The notes: generated from the letters alone by a model not told the origin. A stretch of DNA of 64,000 nucleotides from Hyphococcus sp. (GCA_021776335.1 JAJFGB010000001.1:237431-301430), one strand, 5' to 3'. Counted from the first letter of the stretch, positions 51,631 through 60,490 are shown. Program-made: numbers and translations.

Positions 51631-52485
51631 ATGGGCAAAATTGCACACACTGATGATTTATGGGCGCAAATGCCCGTTTTGCTTGCGCTTTCCCGGCACG
51701 GCACGCTCGACGGCGCCGCTGAACAACTTTGCGTGAACAGAACGACGGTGAGCCGCCGGTTGAAATTGCTGGAACAATCTTTCGGTGGATGTTTGTTTGA
51801 CAGCGCCGAAGGAAATTATCAGCTGACCGCGCTTGGAAGAGAGCTTTTGGCTGCGGCGGAAGCTGCTGAACTTCATCTGATGACCATTGAGGGAACAGCC
51901 CTTGTCGAAGAGGATGTAATGACAGGGCCGCTGCGTGTTGCTGTCGCGCCGCATTTGATGCCGGTTGTGGCGCCAGCCATCATCGGTCTTGCTCGAAAGA
52001 TGCCTAAAGTGCGTTTTGATATCGGTTCCAGCTATGCGCTCCATTCTGTGGAAGCGCGAGAGGCCGATATCGCACTGCGTGTCTTGCGCAGCCCGCCAGC
52101 GCATCCTCTTGTCGGGCGCAAGCTCAAAGTGCTGCGCGGCGCCGTCTATAAGAAGAAGGGACTGTCGGAAAAAAACTTCGTGGAGATCATCCGCGACGGT
52201 GAAGCGGAAGTTCCCAAAAAAGCAAAATTCTGGCCTGGCAACACACAGACTATTGAGATCGATGATATCTGCGGCAAGATGGAATTAATCGCCTCCGGCG
52301 GCGTTGGGCGGTTGCCGCTTTTTATGGGCGATAGTGATCACCGGCTTGAACGCGCGTCACCTGTATTGCCGGACGCGGGCTGGAAATTGTGGCTGATCTC
52401 TCATCATGCATTTAAATCCTCGCGCCGGATCAAGACGGTTACTGATGAGCTCTCAAGGTTTTTTGCCGGAAACAAAAGAATATAG
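51631..52485 (+). CDS. LysR-family regulator of the dehalogenase-like gene
   Basis: This 284-residue protein starts at the ATG at 51631. The N-terminal winged helix is LLALSRHGTLDGAAEQLCVNRTTVSRRLKLLEQSFG, with a degenerate effector domain behind (GPLRVAVAPHLMP onward). It is divergent from the hydrolase gene, with an 81-bp gap, the classic arrangement for LysR control. A second possible start upstream (51613) is less likely. The ligand is unknown; a hydrolase substrate or product is the expected type. Confidence 0.85.
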   Translation: MGKIAHTDDLWAQMPVLLALSRHGTLDGAAEQLCVNRTTVSRRLKLLEQSFGGCLFDSAEGNYQLTALGRELLAAAEAAELHLMTIEGTALVEEDVMTGPLRVAVAPHLMPVVAPAIIGLARKMPKVRFDIGSSYALHSVEAREADIALRVLRSPPAHPLVGRKLKVLRGAVYKKKGLSEKNFVEIIRDGEAEVPKKAKFWPGNTQTIEIDDICGKMELIASGGVGRLPLFMGDSDHRLERASPVLPDAGWKLWLISHHAFKSSRRIKTVTDELSRFFAGNKRI

Positions 52486-52545
52486 AGGCTGCAGCCTGTC
52501 GCGATTTGGAATTGCGTAAAGGGCGCCGAGAGGCCGGCAAAATCG

Positions 52546-53619
52546 CTAAGCGTTATTTGGGGAACGCATCGCGCGCGGGCTCTTTCCAGTCCAGCGTTTG
52601 AAAGCACGAGAGAACGCCGTGGAATCGGAAAAACCCACCAGCATTGCAGTCTCATGTATCGTCGCTTTTTTCCCGCTCAGATAATGCAGGGCCATTTGAT
52701 GGCGCAAATCATCAAGGAGTTTTTCATAGGTCACGCCCTCGGCTTTCAGGCGGCGAAATAGTGTTTGACGGCTAAGTCCCATTTGGGCGGCGACATTATC
52801 CATGCCGAGATCACTTTTGTGGAGATTGGGAATCAATAGCCGCTCAATTTTTCCGCGAACCGTTTTGGCGGTTTCGAGGCTTGCAAGCAGCTTTGCGGCG
52901 TGTTCGCTGAGAATGCCGAAAATATAGAGATCTGGCTCATTCAGCGTGACGTCCGGCCAGTTTTCGTCGATCAGCATCGCGTTTTTGTCACTTTCAAAAA
53001 TCACCGGCACTTTCATCACCTTTTCATACTCGGCCCTGTATGCTGGCGCCCGATGGGTGACATGAACTTCTTTGGCGTAAGGCATGTCAGGAAAGTGCCG
53101 TGTGGTTTCTGCGATGAAACGTGACCATGTTTCTTCGGTCATTTCAGGAAAGCTGTTCGGGTCGGTTCGTGTATCGACCATCCATAACCCTTCAGGAGAC
53201 GGCGTCAGCTGAAACCGGGCGCCAAGTCTTGGAACGTCAAGTTCGGCGACCAGCGGACCAAATCGATTTAGCTCCATCAGGGCCTCGCCCATAGTGGGCG
53301 CGGAATAGCAAATCAGGCCCACAACCGATATTTCCTTGAAGTCCGTTGCGGCGCCCAGATGCAGAGCAAGCGAGGGATCGTTGCAAAGCTCTTGGCTGTA
53401 TTTCATCAGGGCGACATAGCCAGTTAATGGGAGGCGGTTGTCGGGATCATTGAGATCGGCGGGATTTATTCGGGCGCGATCCAATAATGTTGACCGGCTT
53501 GCGCCTCTTGATTGAGCGAAATCCACCAGTTCCTTGGCGTAGCCTGCTGAGACTGTTGGCGCGGTTATCTGTCTGTCGCCATTGTCGCCAGAAGTCATTT
53601 TTTTGGTCTCTGCTGTCAT
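52546..53619 (-). CDS. AraC-family regulator (module 3)
   Basis: This protein of 357 residues from the ATG at 53619 could also start at 53598 (350 residues). It is the third close paralogue of the regulators at 17.6 and 32.1 kb, with an extra N-terminal stretch of about 20-27 residues before TVSAGYAKELVDFAQSRGASR. The AraC domain (ending LVGFSDSTAFSRAFKRWTGKSPRAMR) is nearly the same in sequence. It is divergent from the DUF2306 gene at 54.1 kb across a 489-bp spacer. The spacer starts with a small palindrome, GTATC-gtga-GATAC (53641-53654). Confidence 0.85.
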   Translation of the reverse strand: MTAETKKMTSGDNGDRQITAPTVSAGYAKELVDFAQSRGASRSTLLDRARINPADLNDPDNRLPLTGYVALMKYSQELCNDPSLALHLGAATDFKEISVVGLICYSAPTMGEALMELNRFGPLVAELDVPRLGARFQLTPSPEGLWMVDTRTDPNSFPEMTEETWSRFIAETTRHFPDMPYAKEVHVTHRAPAYRAEYEKVMKVPVIFESDKNAMLIDENWPDVTLNEPDLYIFGILSEHAAKLLASLETAKTVRGKIERLLIPNLHKSDLGMDNVAAQMGLSRQTLFRRLKAEGVTYEKLLDDLRHQMALHYLSGKKATIHETAMLVGFSDSTAFSRAFKRWTGKSPRAMRSPNNA

Positions 53620-54108
53620 GGGCGCCCGAGGTGACGTCAAGTATCGTGAGATACAACATCTACAACAAGTAGAGAGATAGGATGACTTGCAACGAACGTA
53701 AATAGGCGTCCCGGCGTCAGGGTTGAGCGCTGGATTGAATACCGCCGCTTAACCATGACGCTTGGGACCAGCCAGCGCGCCGATTTTGAAGTTGCTTGGA
53801 CGGAGCCCCGGCAGCACCGCCGCCGGGTTCCCGCCTGTAACCTTCACGAGGAAAGTCGGAAGGCGTTCTCTCGCCTTGCCTGATGTCAGGTTGAGGGTCA
53901 AATTCGGTTGTTGTATTCCGTACACAGTTGGTATTTGGAATAAAGTTTGTAAGCAGAGTAAGCAAAAAAACATCATTCAAGACATTCAAAAACAAAAGTC
54001 GATCATCCGTTCATCGGTCGCGTCCAACGGAACGGTTTGATGCTTGCACGCGTTCGCGGCCTGTGCAGAACTTGTATTGTTGCGAAGCGGGCAAAGAAGG
54101 GGGTACGG
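53620..54108. other. Spacer between AraC (module 3) and DUF2306 genes
   Basis: This spacer of about 490 bp has no convincing gene. The first part (about 53641-53690) is AT-rich and carries the AraC promoter side. The middle (about 53760-53900) is GC-rich, with CCCGGC/GCCGGG (53807-53827) able to pair, and reads open on both strands. Short peptides from it look familiar to me from spurious small annotations in marine bacteria, so it may be a dispersed noncoding element. The last 100 bp carry the DUF2306 promoter side and a good ribosome site (AAGAAGGGGG). Confidence 0.4.
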
Positions 54109-54921
54109 ATGAATAATGAAACAAGGTGGGCGGCCACGGCATACAATGCCTTAAAAGCGACTGGTGTGCTTTGGTTTTTGACCGCTGTCGCGGGTCAATG
54201 GCTCTTTGCTTATTACATAATGATCTATTATGGCGGTTCAGCGGCTGAGGGGAATTGGGCTGCGTGGACCAACCGGATGATCCACGGAATTGTCGAAGGC
54301 GATCTTATCGGCAACATCGCCGTTCTTATTCATATTTCACTCGCCTTTATCATCACGTTTTGCGGGCCGCTTCAGCTTATGCCGCAAATTCGCAATCGCT
54401 TCCCTACTTTCCATCACTGGAATGGGCGGCTCTATATCACGACTGCTTTCGTGATCAGTCTTGGCGCAATTTATATGATCTGGACTCGTGAAGCTGTCAT
54501 CGGCGGCCGTATAGGCCAGATTGCAACTTCCATCGATGCTGTTCTGATCATAATCTTCGCAGGCCTTACCTTGCGCTATGCGATGGCCCGCGAGATTGAT
54601 ATTCATCGCCGTTGGGCAATGCGCCTCTTTATTGTAGTCAATGGGGTGTGGTTTTTTCGGGTTGGGCGCGGTCTGTGGAAGTTTCTCAATGATGGCGCTT
54701 CTCCTGGCGTTAATGGAACGCTTACAGGTCCGTTCGACATATTCTTGAACTTCGCCGGATTTTTGCTGCCGCTTTTCTTTCTGGAACTTTACATGTGGAT
54801 GCGAGATCGGGGCAGCGCAGGCCAACAGATGGCAATGGCCGGCATTGTTGTGGTTCTGACCGCTGCAATGGGCGCCGGCATCATCACTGCTGCCCAGATG
54901 TTCTGGCTGCCTAACATCTAG
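54109..54921 (+). CDS. DUF2306-family membrane protein (module 3)
   Basis: The ATG at 54109 has AAGAAGGGGG about 6 bp upstream and gives 270 residues. It is the paralogue of the protein at 16.6 kb, sharing GQWLFAYYIMIYYGG, GPLQLMPQIRNRFPTFHHWNGRLY, IDIHRRWAMRLFIVVNGVWFFRVG and ELYMW. Seven hydrophobic segments. It opens a run of four same-strand genes (DUF2306, DUF2306-like, DUF4386, MDR oxidoreductase) and is divergent from the AraC regulator, which probably controls the run. Confidence 0.75.
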   Translation: MNNETRWAATAYNALKATGVLWFLTAVAGQWLFAYYIMIYYGGSAAEGNWAAWTNRMIHGIVEGDLIGNIAVLIHISLAFIITFCGPLQLMPQIRNRFPTFHHWNGRLYITTAFVISLGAIYMIWTREAVIGGRIGQIATSIDAVLIIIFAGLTLRYAMAREIDIHRRWAMRLFIVVNGVWFFRVGRGLWKFLNDGASPGVNGTLTGPFDIFLNFAGFLLPLFFLELYMWMRDRGSAGQQMAMAGIVVVLTAAMGAGIITAAQMFWLPNI

Positions 54922-54982
54922 AAATGAGAGAGCCTGATTTCACGAATAAAACCGTCGCGCTCATTAAAAAGAAAATACAAGA

Positions 54983-55678
54983 ATGGAAATTTCAGACTTA
55001 AAGCTTTTTCATTATATTGTTGGGACGTTCGTTTTGTTCTCCGGCGTTGCGGCGTTGTCTTTTCGCAAGGGCTCGCCGCCGCATCGCCTGGCCGGAAACA
55101 TATTCTTCGTATCGATGCTGCTCGTGGCGGCAAATGGTATGCATCTCGCGTTTTTGAAAACCGATGTTGGCTTTCCCCTACGTATGTGGACAGCAACGCT
55201 TGGCGGCTTTGCATTCTATCTGGTGTTTTCATCCTGGATGACTGTAAAACGTGAAGAAGGAAAAAGCGGGCTCATCGAAATCGGCGCTTTTTTGATTATA
55301 TTGGCGGCCAGCGCCAATCTTTTTTATCTTGGCCTGACGGTGGGAGCGAATACGTCTGGCGCCACCGCCGGCGACGTCGCACTTCCGCCATTGGCATATT
55401 ACATCGTGGCAGGCCTGGGCGCATTTTTTGCGGCGTTGGACCTGACGGTCATAATGCGTGGCGGCATTTCCGGCAAACAGCGTATTGCGCGTCACCTTTG
55501 GCGGATGTGTTTTTCTTTTTTTATCGCCGTCACCATTCTGTTTTTTGCCAATGACCAGGTCTTCCCCGAAGCGCTTCGCCGGTCGAATGTCCTTTCTGCG
55601 CCGCCGATCATTGTGCTTGCGATCTTGCTGTTCTGGTTGCCCCGCGTTTTGTTCACCCGCTGGTATGAAAAGGCTTGA
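54983..55678 (+). CDS. DUF2306-like membrane protein (module 3, second gene)
   Basis: This 231-residue protein, seven hydrophobic segments, is the close paralogue of the module-2 protein at 30.7 kb. Shared stretches include SFRKGSPPHRLAGNIFFVSML, ALDLTVIMRGGISGKQRIARHLWRM and DQVFPEALRR. It lies 61 bp after the DUF2306 gene, and its stop overlaps the start of the DUF4386 gene (TGATG), so the genes are translationally coupled. Function is unknown. Confidence 0.7.
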   Translation: MEISDLKLFHYIVGTFVLFSGVAALSFRKGSPPHRLAGNIFFVSMLLVAANGMHLAFLKTDVGFPLRMWTATLGGFAFYLVFSSWMTVKREEGKSGLIEIGAFLIILAASANLFYLGLTVGANTSGATAGDVALPPLAYYIVAGLGAFFAALDLTVIMRGGISGKQRIARHLWRMCFSFFIAVTILFFANDQVFPEALRRSNVLSAPPIIVLAILLFWLPRVLFTRWYEKA

Positions 55679-56406
55679 TGGTGATAAATCAGGATACTGA
55701 GAGATCACAGCACATTTCTGCGCGTATTGCAGGATTGATGTATCTGCTTGTGCTAGCTGGCGCTGTGTTTGGTAATTTCTTTGTGCGCTCGAAGCTTATT
55801 GTTTCGGGGCAGGCGACAGAGACTGCCAATAGTATTATCGCTCATGAGCAACTTTTTCGCATAGGCATTGTCAGCGAGCTGGCGTCTTTCGCGGGCATTT
55901 TGGTGCTTGCAATGGCGCTTTATGTATTGCTCAAGCCTGTCAATAAAAACCTTGCACTCTTTGGGCTGCTCTCCTGGTTGGGCGAGGCCGTTATTTTGGC
56001 CGTTATAGTGTTTATGACCTTTTCTGTTTTGCGTTTGTTGAGCGGCGGCGATTATTTGAATGTTTTTCAGGCGGAACAGCTGCATGCACTATCACTGTTA
56101 CATCTTGCGGTGTTTTATGACGCCTATGATATTGGCCTGATATTTTTTAGCTTAGGATCGACTGTCTTTAGTTACCTGTTGTTCCGGGCGAAATATGTGC
56201 CCCGGGTATTGGCCGCATGGGGCGTGTTTGCAAGTTTGGCGACGATTTTTGGCGTTTTCGCCATGATCCTCGTGCCAGGTTCCATTTCACTCTTGGGCAC
56301 AGCCTCTACCATGCCTATTTTCCTTTATGAGTTGATGATTGGTCTGTGGTTATTGCTTGTTGGCGTGAATACCGCGGCCGCGAGCAAACGCATAACAAGG
56401 ATGTAA
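55678..56406 (+). CDS. DUF4386-family membrane protein
   Basis: This 242-residue protein starts at an ATG that overlaps the previous stop. RIAGLMYLLVLAGAVFGNFFVR is the usual N-terminal signature of DUF4386, followed by five or six TM helices with short loops and YDIGLIFFSLGSTVFSYLLFR. DUF4386 proteins are predicted transporters or signal-related membrane proteins of unknown role. Coupling to the DUF2306-like gene suggests they act together. Confidence 0.75.
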   Translation: MVINQDTERSQHISARIAGLMYLLVLAGAVFGNFFVRSKLIVSGQATETANSIIAHEQLFRIGIVSELASFAGILVLAMALYVLLKPVNKNLALFGLLSWLGEAVILAVIVFMTFSVLRLLSGGDYLNVFQAEQLHALSLLHLAVFYDAYDIGLIFFSLGSTVFSYLLFRAKYVPRVLAAWGVFASLATIFGVFAMILVPGSISLLGTASTMPIFLYELMIGLWLLLVGVNTAAASKRITRM

Positions 56407-56449
56407 CGCTGATGAGTTGTGACCGAAACTAAATGACAAGGACTGTTCT

Positions 56450-57427
56450 GTGAAAGCCATTATCCGTCGCCAATATGGTTCTCCCGATGTTTTGGCGCTC
56501 GAGGATGTCGAAAATCCTGCGCCGCAAGACAATGAAGTCCTCGTCAAGGTCCACGCAGTTTCTCTCAACGCATCCGACTGGGAACTCCTGACGGGGTCGC
56601 CATTATATGCGCGTATCTTTGGGTTCTTCACGCCAAAGTATAAAACCCTCGGTTCCGATATTGCGGGGCGCATTGAGGCGGTGGGCGCCAATGTAACCGG
56701 GTTTAAGCCAGGCGATGCGGTCTATGGCGATTTGATGGGATATTTCGGCGGCTTTGCCGAATATCTATGCGCGCCCGCGAGCAAATTGACGTTAAAGCCG
56801 GCAGCGATGACATTCGATGTTGCATCGGCCCTGCCGCAGGCCGCCTGTATCGCCCTTCAGGGCATCCGCGACGTCGGAAAACTTCAGCGAGGACAGAAGG
56901 TTTTGATCAACGGCGCCGGCGGCGGCAGCGGCATGTTTGCGATACAGCTTGCGAAGAATCTCGGCGCTGAAGTGACGGGCGTAGACAACTCCCTGAAACA
57001 GGATGTGATGCGCTCATTCGGCGCCGATCATGTCATTGACTACACCAAGGAAGATTTTACCCGAAACGGGAAGGCTTACGATCTGATCCTTGATCTTGCA
57101 GCCTTTCATTCGGTTTCCGACTACAAGCGCGCTTTAAGTCCCACCGGAACTTATCTGATGGTCGGCGGTTCTACGGGCTTGATGATACAAATACTGACGC
57201 TGGAATCGTGGATGCCTATGTTTGGCGGTAAGAAACTGCGCATTCTCGGTGTTGAGCCAAACAAGGATTTGGATCTTATCGCTGAGCTCGTTCAATCGGG
57301 AGAGGTAACGCTTACCACTGACCGGAGATACCCGTTGGAACAGGTGGCGGATGCGCTTCGCTATTTTGGCGAAGGTCGGGCCAAAGGGAAAATCATTATC
57401 ACTTTGAACGATGAGGATCAGGCATGA
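56450..57427 (+). CDS. Medium-chain dehydrogenase/quinone oxidoreductase
   Basis: This 325-residue protein starts at a GTG with AAGGA 8 bp upstream. It is an MDR-superfamily NAD(P)-dependent oxidoreductase, with GroES-like half (LGSDIAGRIEAVGANVTGFKPGDAVYG) and nucleotide-binding half (LINGAGGGSGMFAIQLAKNLGA). The Cys/His zinc ligands of alcohol dehydrogenases are absent, so it fits the zinc-free quinone/alkenal reductase group. It ends the module-3 run, 43 bp after the DUF4386 gene. It probably reduces a small enone or quinone in the cytosol. Confidence 0.8.
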   Translation: MKAIIRRQYGSPDVLALEDVENPAPQDNEVLVKVHAVSLNASDWELLTGSPLYARIFGFFTPKYKTLGSDIAGRIEAVGANVTGFKPGDAVYGDLMGYFGGFAEYLCAPASKLTLKPAAMTFDVASALPQAACIALQGIRDVGKLQRGQKVLINGAGGGSGMFAIQLAKNLGAEVTGVDNSLKQDVMRSFGADHVIDYTKEDFTRNGKAYDLILDLAAFHSVSDYKRALSPTGTYLMVGGSTGLMIQILTLESWMPMFGGKKLRILGVEPNKDLDLIAELVQSGEVTLTTDRRYPLEQVADALRYFGEGRAKGKIIITLNDEDQA

Positions 57428-57484
57428 CGTGCGGGATCAGCGGATTGTTGAGCGGCATTTGTTGTTATGCTTAATGAAATATGA

Positions 57485-57505
57485 ATCGCGCAGTTTTTCC
57501 GCGAT
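57485..57505. terminator. Hairpin downstream of the MDR gene
   Basis: ATCGCG and CGCGAT pair around a 9-base, T-rich loop, 57 bp after the oxidoreductase stop. No U-run follows. It may mark the end of the module-3 run or belong to the next promoter. Confidence 0.3.
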
Positions 57506-57596
57506 ACAGGCAATCCCAAAGAAACAATTTTAACATTTTCTTATCATAAAGAACCGTGCGGCTTCGTGCCGGGTGAGGAACGATAACGAATTTGCG

Positions 57597-60107
57597 ATGG
57601 TTCGCTTGGGAAGCAAAACTCTTGTAGTGGGTTTAGCCGCCTGCGCCTTGGCGGCGGGCGGTATCGCCCGTGCGCAAACAACTTTTACCTATTCGGATGT
57701 GCCGGGCGTTTTTCAGGCGATTGACGGAAGCACAACTTGCGGCGCGCCGCTGGTGCGCACCTTCAGTGTTCCTGACACTTATACAGTGGCCGATGTGGAT
57801 ATCGGTGTTCTGGCCGACCATTTCTGGCGCGCAGATATTCGAATGACGCTGCAATCGCCTTTGGGAACGCGCATTACCTTTGCGACCGGCGCAGGCGGCA
57901 GCGCCGACAATCTCAATGTCCGATTTGATGACGAAGCGAGCGCCACTTACGCCGCGAACAACACAAATCCTCACGGCTTAACAGCGCCGCCCTATCAGTT
58001 CACCAATAGTCCTCAAGCAGTCCTTTCCGGGTTTGACGGGGAAGCTGTTAATGGGACATGGCGGCTTGAGATTTGTGACACATTTCCGGGCGCCGATGAC
58101 GGTAATTATCGCCGAGGCGATTTGTACATTACTGAATCGGTTCCGATGGCTGATTTGTCGGTGGCGGTTTCTGCGAGCACGACCAACCCGACCGTCGGCG
58201 CCAATACGACCATCACTGTACAGGTCTCTAATGCGGGACCGGTAACAGCGACCGGTGTGACAGTATTTGCTCAGTTGCCGCCCGGGCTTTCATATGTGTC
58301 CGATACCGGCGGCGGCGCCTATAATAGTGTCACCGGCGTTTGGACCTTGCCAGCGGGCATTGCTTCCGGCGGGAGCAGCAGCTTGCAAATTGTGGCGTCA
58401 GCCAATCCGTCCGGCAGCGGCTCCTTTATAGCGGAGGTGCAGGCCAGCGGGTTGCCGGATCCGGATTCCACGCCAAACAATCGCGCTACCGCGCCAACGG
58501 AAGACGACACGGCATCCATCAATATCATCGTGAATGGTCCGCCGCCAGGTACAGCGCCCACGCTTACATGTCCTGTCGCCACAAGCGTTTTTGATTGGGA
58601 CACAAATAACTGGCCAGCTGGGAGCCTGAGTCAGAACTACACTGTCGGCGCGACGCCATTCGCTTTTAGTTTTACCGGGGACACAGGGTTTTTTCAAAAC
58701 AATGCGGTGTGGGGCGGTCAGGCGCCTATTACAAACAATTTTTTGACCGGCGGTTTGACGCCTGCCGAAAATGCATTGCTGTTTGTACTCAACTATCCGA
58801 GCTCTTCCAGTCAGGTATTGGTCACGGCCAATGTGGGAACCGCCGGGATTGGCGTCGAAGGGCTCCAGTTTTCTGCTTTCGATGTGGATGAAAACCCTAA
58901 TACGTCGTCCAACGTCAATTTCATCGATCGCCTGAGAGTGTTCGGTTTTCTGAGCGGCAGCGCCGTGACCCCGGTTTTAACGCAAGGGGTTGCCAACACT
59001 GTTAGCGGGACGACGGCGACGGGCATTGCCGGCGCCGCGTCAACGTCGGCAGACGGTACTGTTGTCATCACCTTCCTGGAGCCAGTCGACGAAGTCCGTA
59101 TCTTTTATGATAATGACCCGGCAGTGGCCGCTAATCCCGGTCAGCAAGGCATCTCGATCCACGATCTTACCTTTTGCCCGCGCGGCTATGATTATAGCGA
59201 TGCGCTTGCCGCCTATGGCAGTCCGGCGCATTTGATTTCTGACGGCATTCGCCTTGGGGCGCAGGATCCCGACCGAGAAAGTGCGGCGCAACCTGGCGTT
59301 AACGCGGATGGCGACGATACGACCGGGGCGCCTGATGATGAAGACGGCGTGACATTCCCGACATTGACGCGCGGGGCGACGGTCAACGTTACCGCTGCTG
59401 TTAACGGGCTTGGCGGATATCTCCAGGCGTGGATTGACTTCAACGGCAATAACAGTTTTGGCGATGCGGGCGAGCAGGTTGCTGTTAATCTACAGGATAC
59501 GGATGGTGACGGGCAGATAACGGCGCCCGTTTCGGTTCCTGTCACTGCAACGACCGGGCAAGCCTATGCACGCTTTCGCTGGTCTACTACACCGAGTGTC
59601 AACGCGACAGCGCTCGCGCCCGATGGCGAGGTTGAAGATTACGCCATTACCTTCTCGGGCGCCGCATTGATGGATGGCGGAAAAACTGTCACGGTTTGGG
59701 ATCCAGCGAGCGCAGGTTTGTTCGCCGTTCCCGGCAATGATGTGATCTATGCCATTACATCGATGAATACCGGGTCTGGGCCCGTTGACGCCGGCTCTAT
59801 CGAGATTATCGACCACATGCCTGCTGAGATCACTTTTTACAATGGCGACATTGATGACGCTGGGCCGGAAACCAATCCTGTGTCGTTTGCGCAGGCTAAT
59901 GGAGCCGCGCTGACATTCACCTATGCGACAGATGTTGGTTATTCCAACAGTGCGACAGCGCCGGCAAACTTCGCCGCCTGCACATATTCACCTACTGCTG
60001 GCTATGATCCAAATGTGACATTTGTCTGCTTTAATCCCAAAGGCGCGTTGACGTTTGGGAGCCCGGACCCTGAATTCACAGTGCAATTTCGTGCGCGGAT
60101 CAAATAG
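57597..60107 (+). CDS. Large secreted protein with P-domain, DUF11 and GEVED domains
   Basis: This 836-residue protein starts at the ATG at 57597; GTG at 57573 is an alternative. A signal peptide (about 1-27, GIARAQT) is followed by a proprotein-convertase P-domain-like jelly roll (about 30-180, GFDGEAVNGTWRLEICD). A DUF11 repeat (about 183-285, LPPGLSYVSDTGGG) comes next. A GEVED domain (about 590-690, WIDFNGNNSFGDAGEQV...GEVEDYAI) and a further DUF11-like part follow. Such modules build surface-attached, often calcium-using adhesins. No sorting signal is visible at the C-terminus. It lies upstream of the subtilisin on the same strand, about 380 bp apart. Confidence 0.75.
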   Translation: MVRLGSKTLVVGLAACALAAGGIARAQTTFTYSDVPGVFQAIDGSTTCGAPLVRTFSVPDTYTVADVDIGVLADHFWRADIRMTLQSPLGTRITFATGAGGSADNLNVRFDDEASATYAANNTNPHGLTAPPYQFTNSPQAVLSGFDGEAVNGTWRLEICDTFPGADDGNYRRGDLYITESVPMADLSVAVSASTTNPTVGANTTITVQVSNAGPVTATGVTVFAQLPPGLSYVSDTGGGAYNSVTGVWTLPAGIASGGSSSLQIVASANPSGSGSFIAEVQASGLPDPDSTPNNRATAPTEDDTASINIIVNGPPPGTAPTLTCPVATSVFDWDTNNWPAGSLSQNYTVGATPFAFSFTGDTGFFQNNAVWGGQAPITNNFLTGGLTPAENALLFVLNYPSSSSQVLVTANVGTAGIGVEGLQFSAFDVDENPNTSSNVNFIDRLRVFGFLSGSAVTPVLTQGVANTVSGTTATGIAGAASTSADGTVVITFLEPVDEVRIFYDNDPAVAANPGQQGISIHDLTFCPRGYDYSDALAAYGSPAHLISDGIRLGAQDPDRESAAQPGVNADGDDTTGAPDDEDGVTFPTLTRGATVNVTAAVNGLGGYLQAWIDFNGNNSFGDAGEQVAVNLQDTDGDGQITAPVSVPVTATTGQAYARFRWSTTPSVNATALAPDGEVEDYAITFSGAALMDGGKTVTVWDPASAGLFAVPGNDVIYAITSMNTGSGPVDAGSIEIIDHMPAEITFYNGDIDDAGPETNPVSFAQANGAALTFTYATDVGYSNSATAPANFAACTYSPTAGYDPNVTFVCFNPKGALTFGSPDPEFTVQFRARIK

Positions 60108-60490
60108 TACAGAAAGCTAATTGTTGTTGGGGCATGGCGACTCTGCGAGCATCATCGACGCTGAACAACAACCGGCGATAATATAATTTACAAACCGGAC
60201 TTCCCTTCATGTGTGAATCTCGCGCCTGCGAGCACGAATTACCGCCTGAAGGTGCTGAGTTTGGTCAATGCGGTCAAAAGTGATTCAAATGTTTCGCAAA
60301 CAGGGCTCCGTTTGAGCATTCGTGTACGGATAAAGCCTGAGAAAAAGCCCCATAAAACAAAAGGAAAGACCGTTAACAAAAATAACTTTTGGTTAATCCC
60401 CGTTAACAAAGAGTTTTCATAAAATTTTAGATGGTCGGAATGCTTATGCACACATTGTGTCGGCGTTTGGCTGGCCATGCGGGGATTATC
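60108..60490. other. Spacer with GTTAAC repeats ahead of the subtilisin gene
   Basis: This 383-bp spacer has no supported gene; the 69-residue frame at 60213 shows no features of a real protein. CCGTTAACAAA occurs twice, at 60370-60380 and 60400-60410, and TTAA-N6-TTAAC (60393-60407) resembles a CtrA site, whose usual spacing is N7. These sit about 85-120 bp before the subtilisin start, where a promoter would be. Confidence 0.45.
60370..60410. promoter_or_regulatory. Twin CCGTTAACAAA sites, CtrA-like
   Basis: Two identical 11-mers lie 30 bp apart. The second half reads TTAA-tccccg-TTAAC, one base short of the TTAA-N7-TTAAC consensus of the cell-cycle regulator CtrA. Control of the subtilisin by CtrA or a similar factor is a possibility only. 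Confidence 0.35.

Noticed and set aside
53717..53995. 92-codon minus-strand and 92-codon plus-strand frames in the AraC/DUF2306 spacer
   Set aside because: The frames overlap each other on opposite strands and lack ribosome sites. I treat the block as noncoding and report it as a finding instead.
60213..60422. 69-codon frame before the subtilisin
   Set aside because: Lys/Asn-rich translation over an AT-rich promoter region with GTTAAC repeats; no start signal or family likeness.
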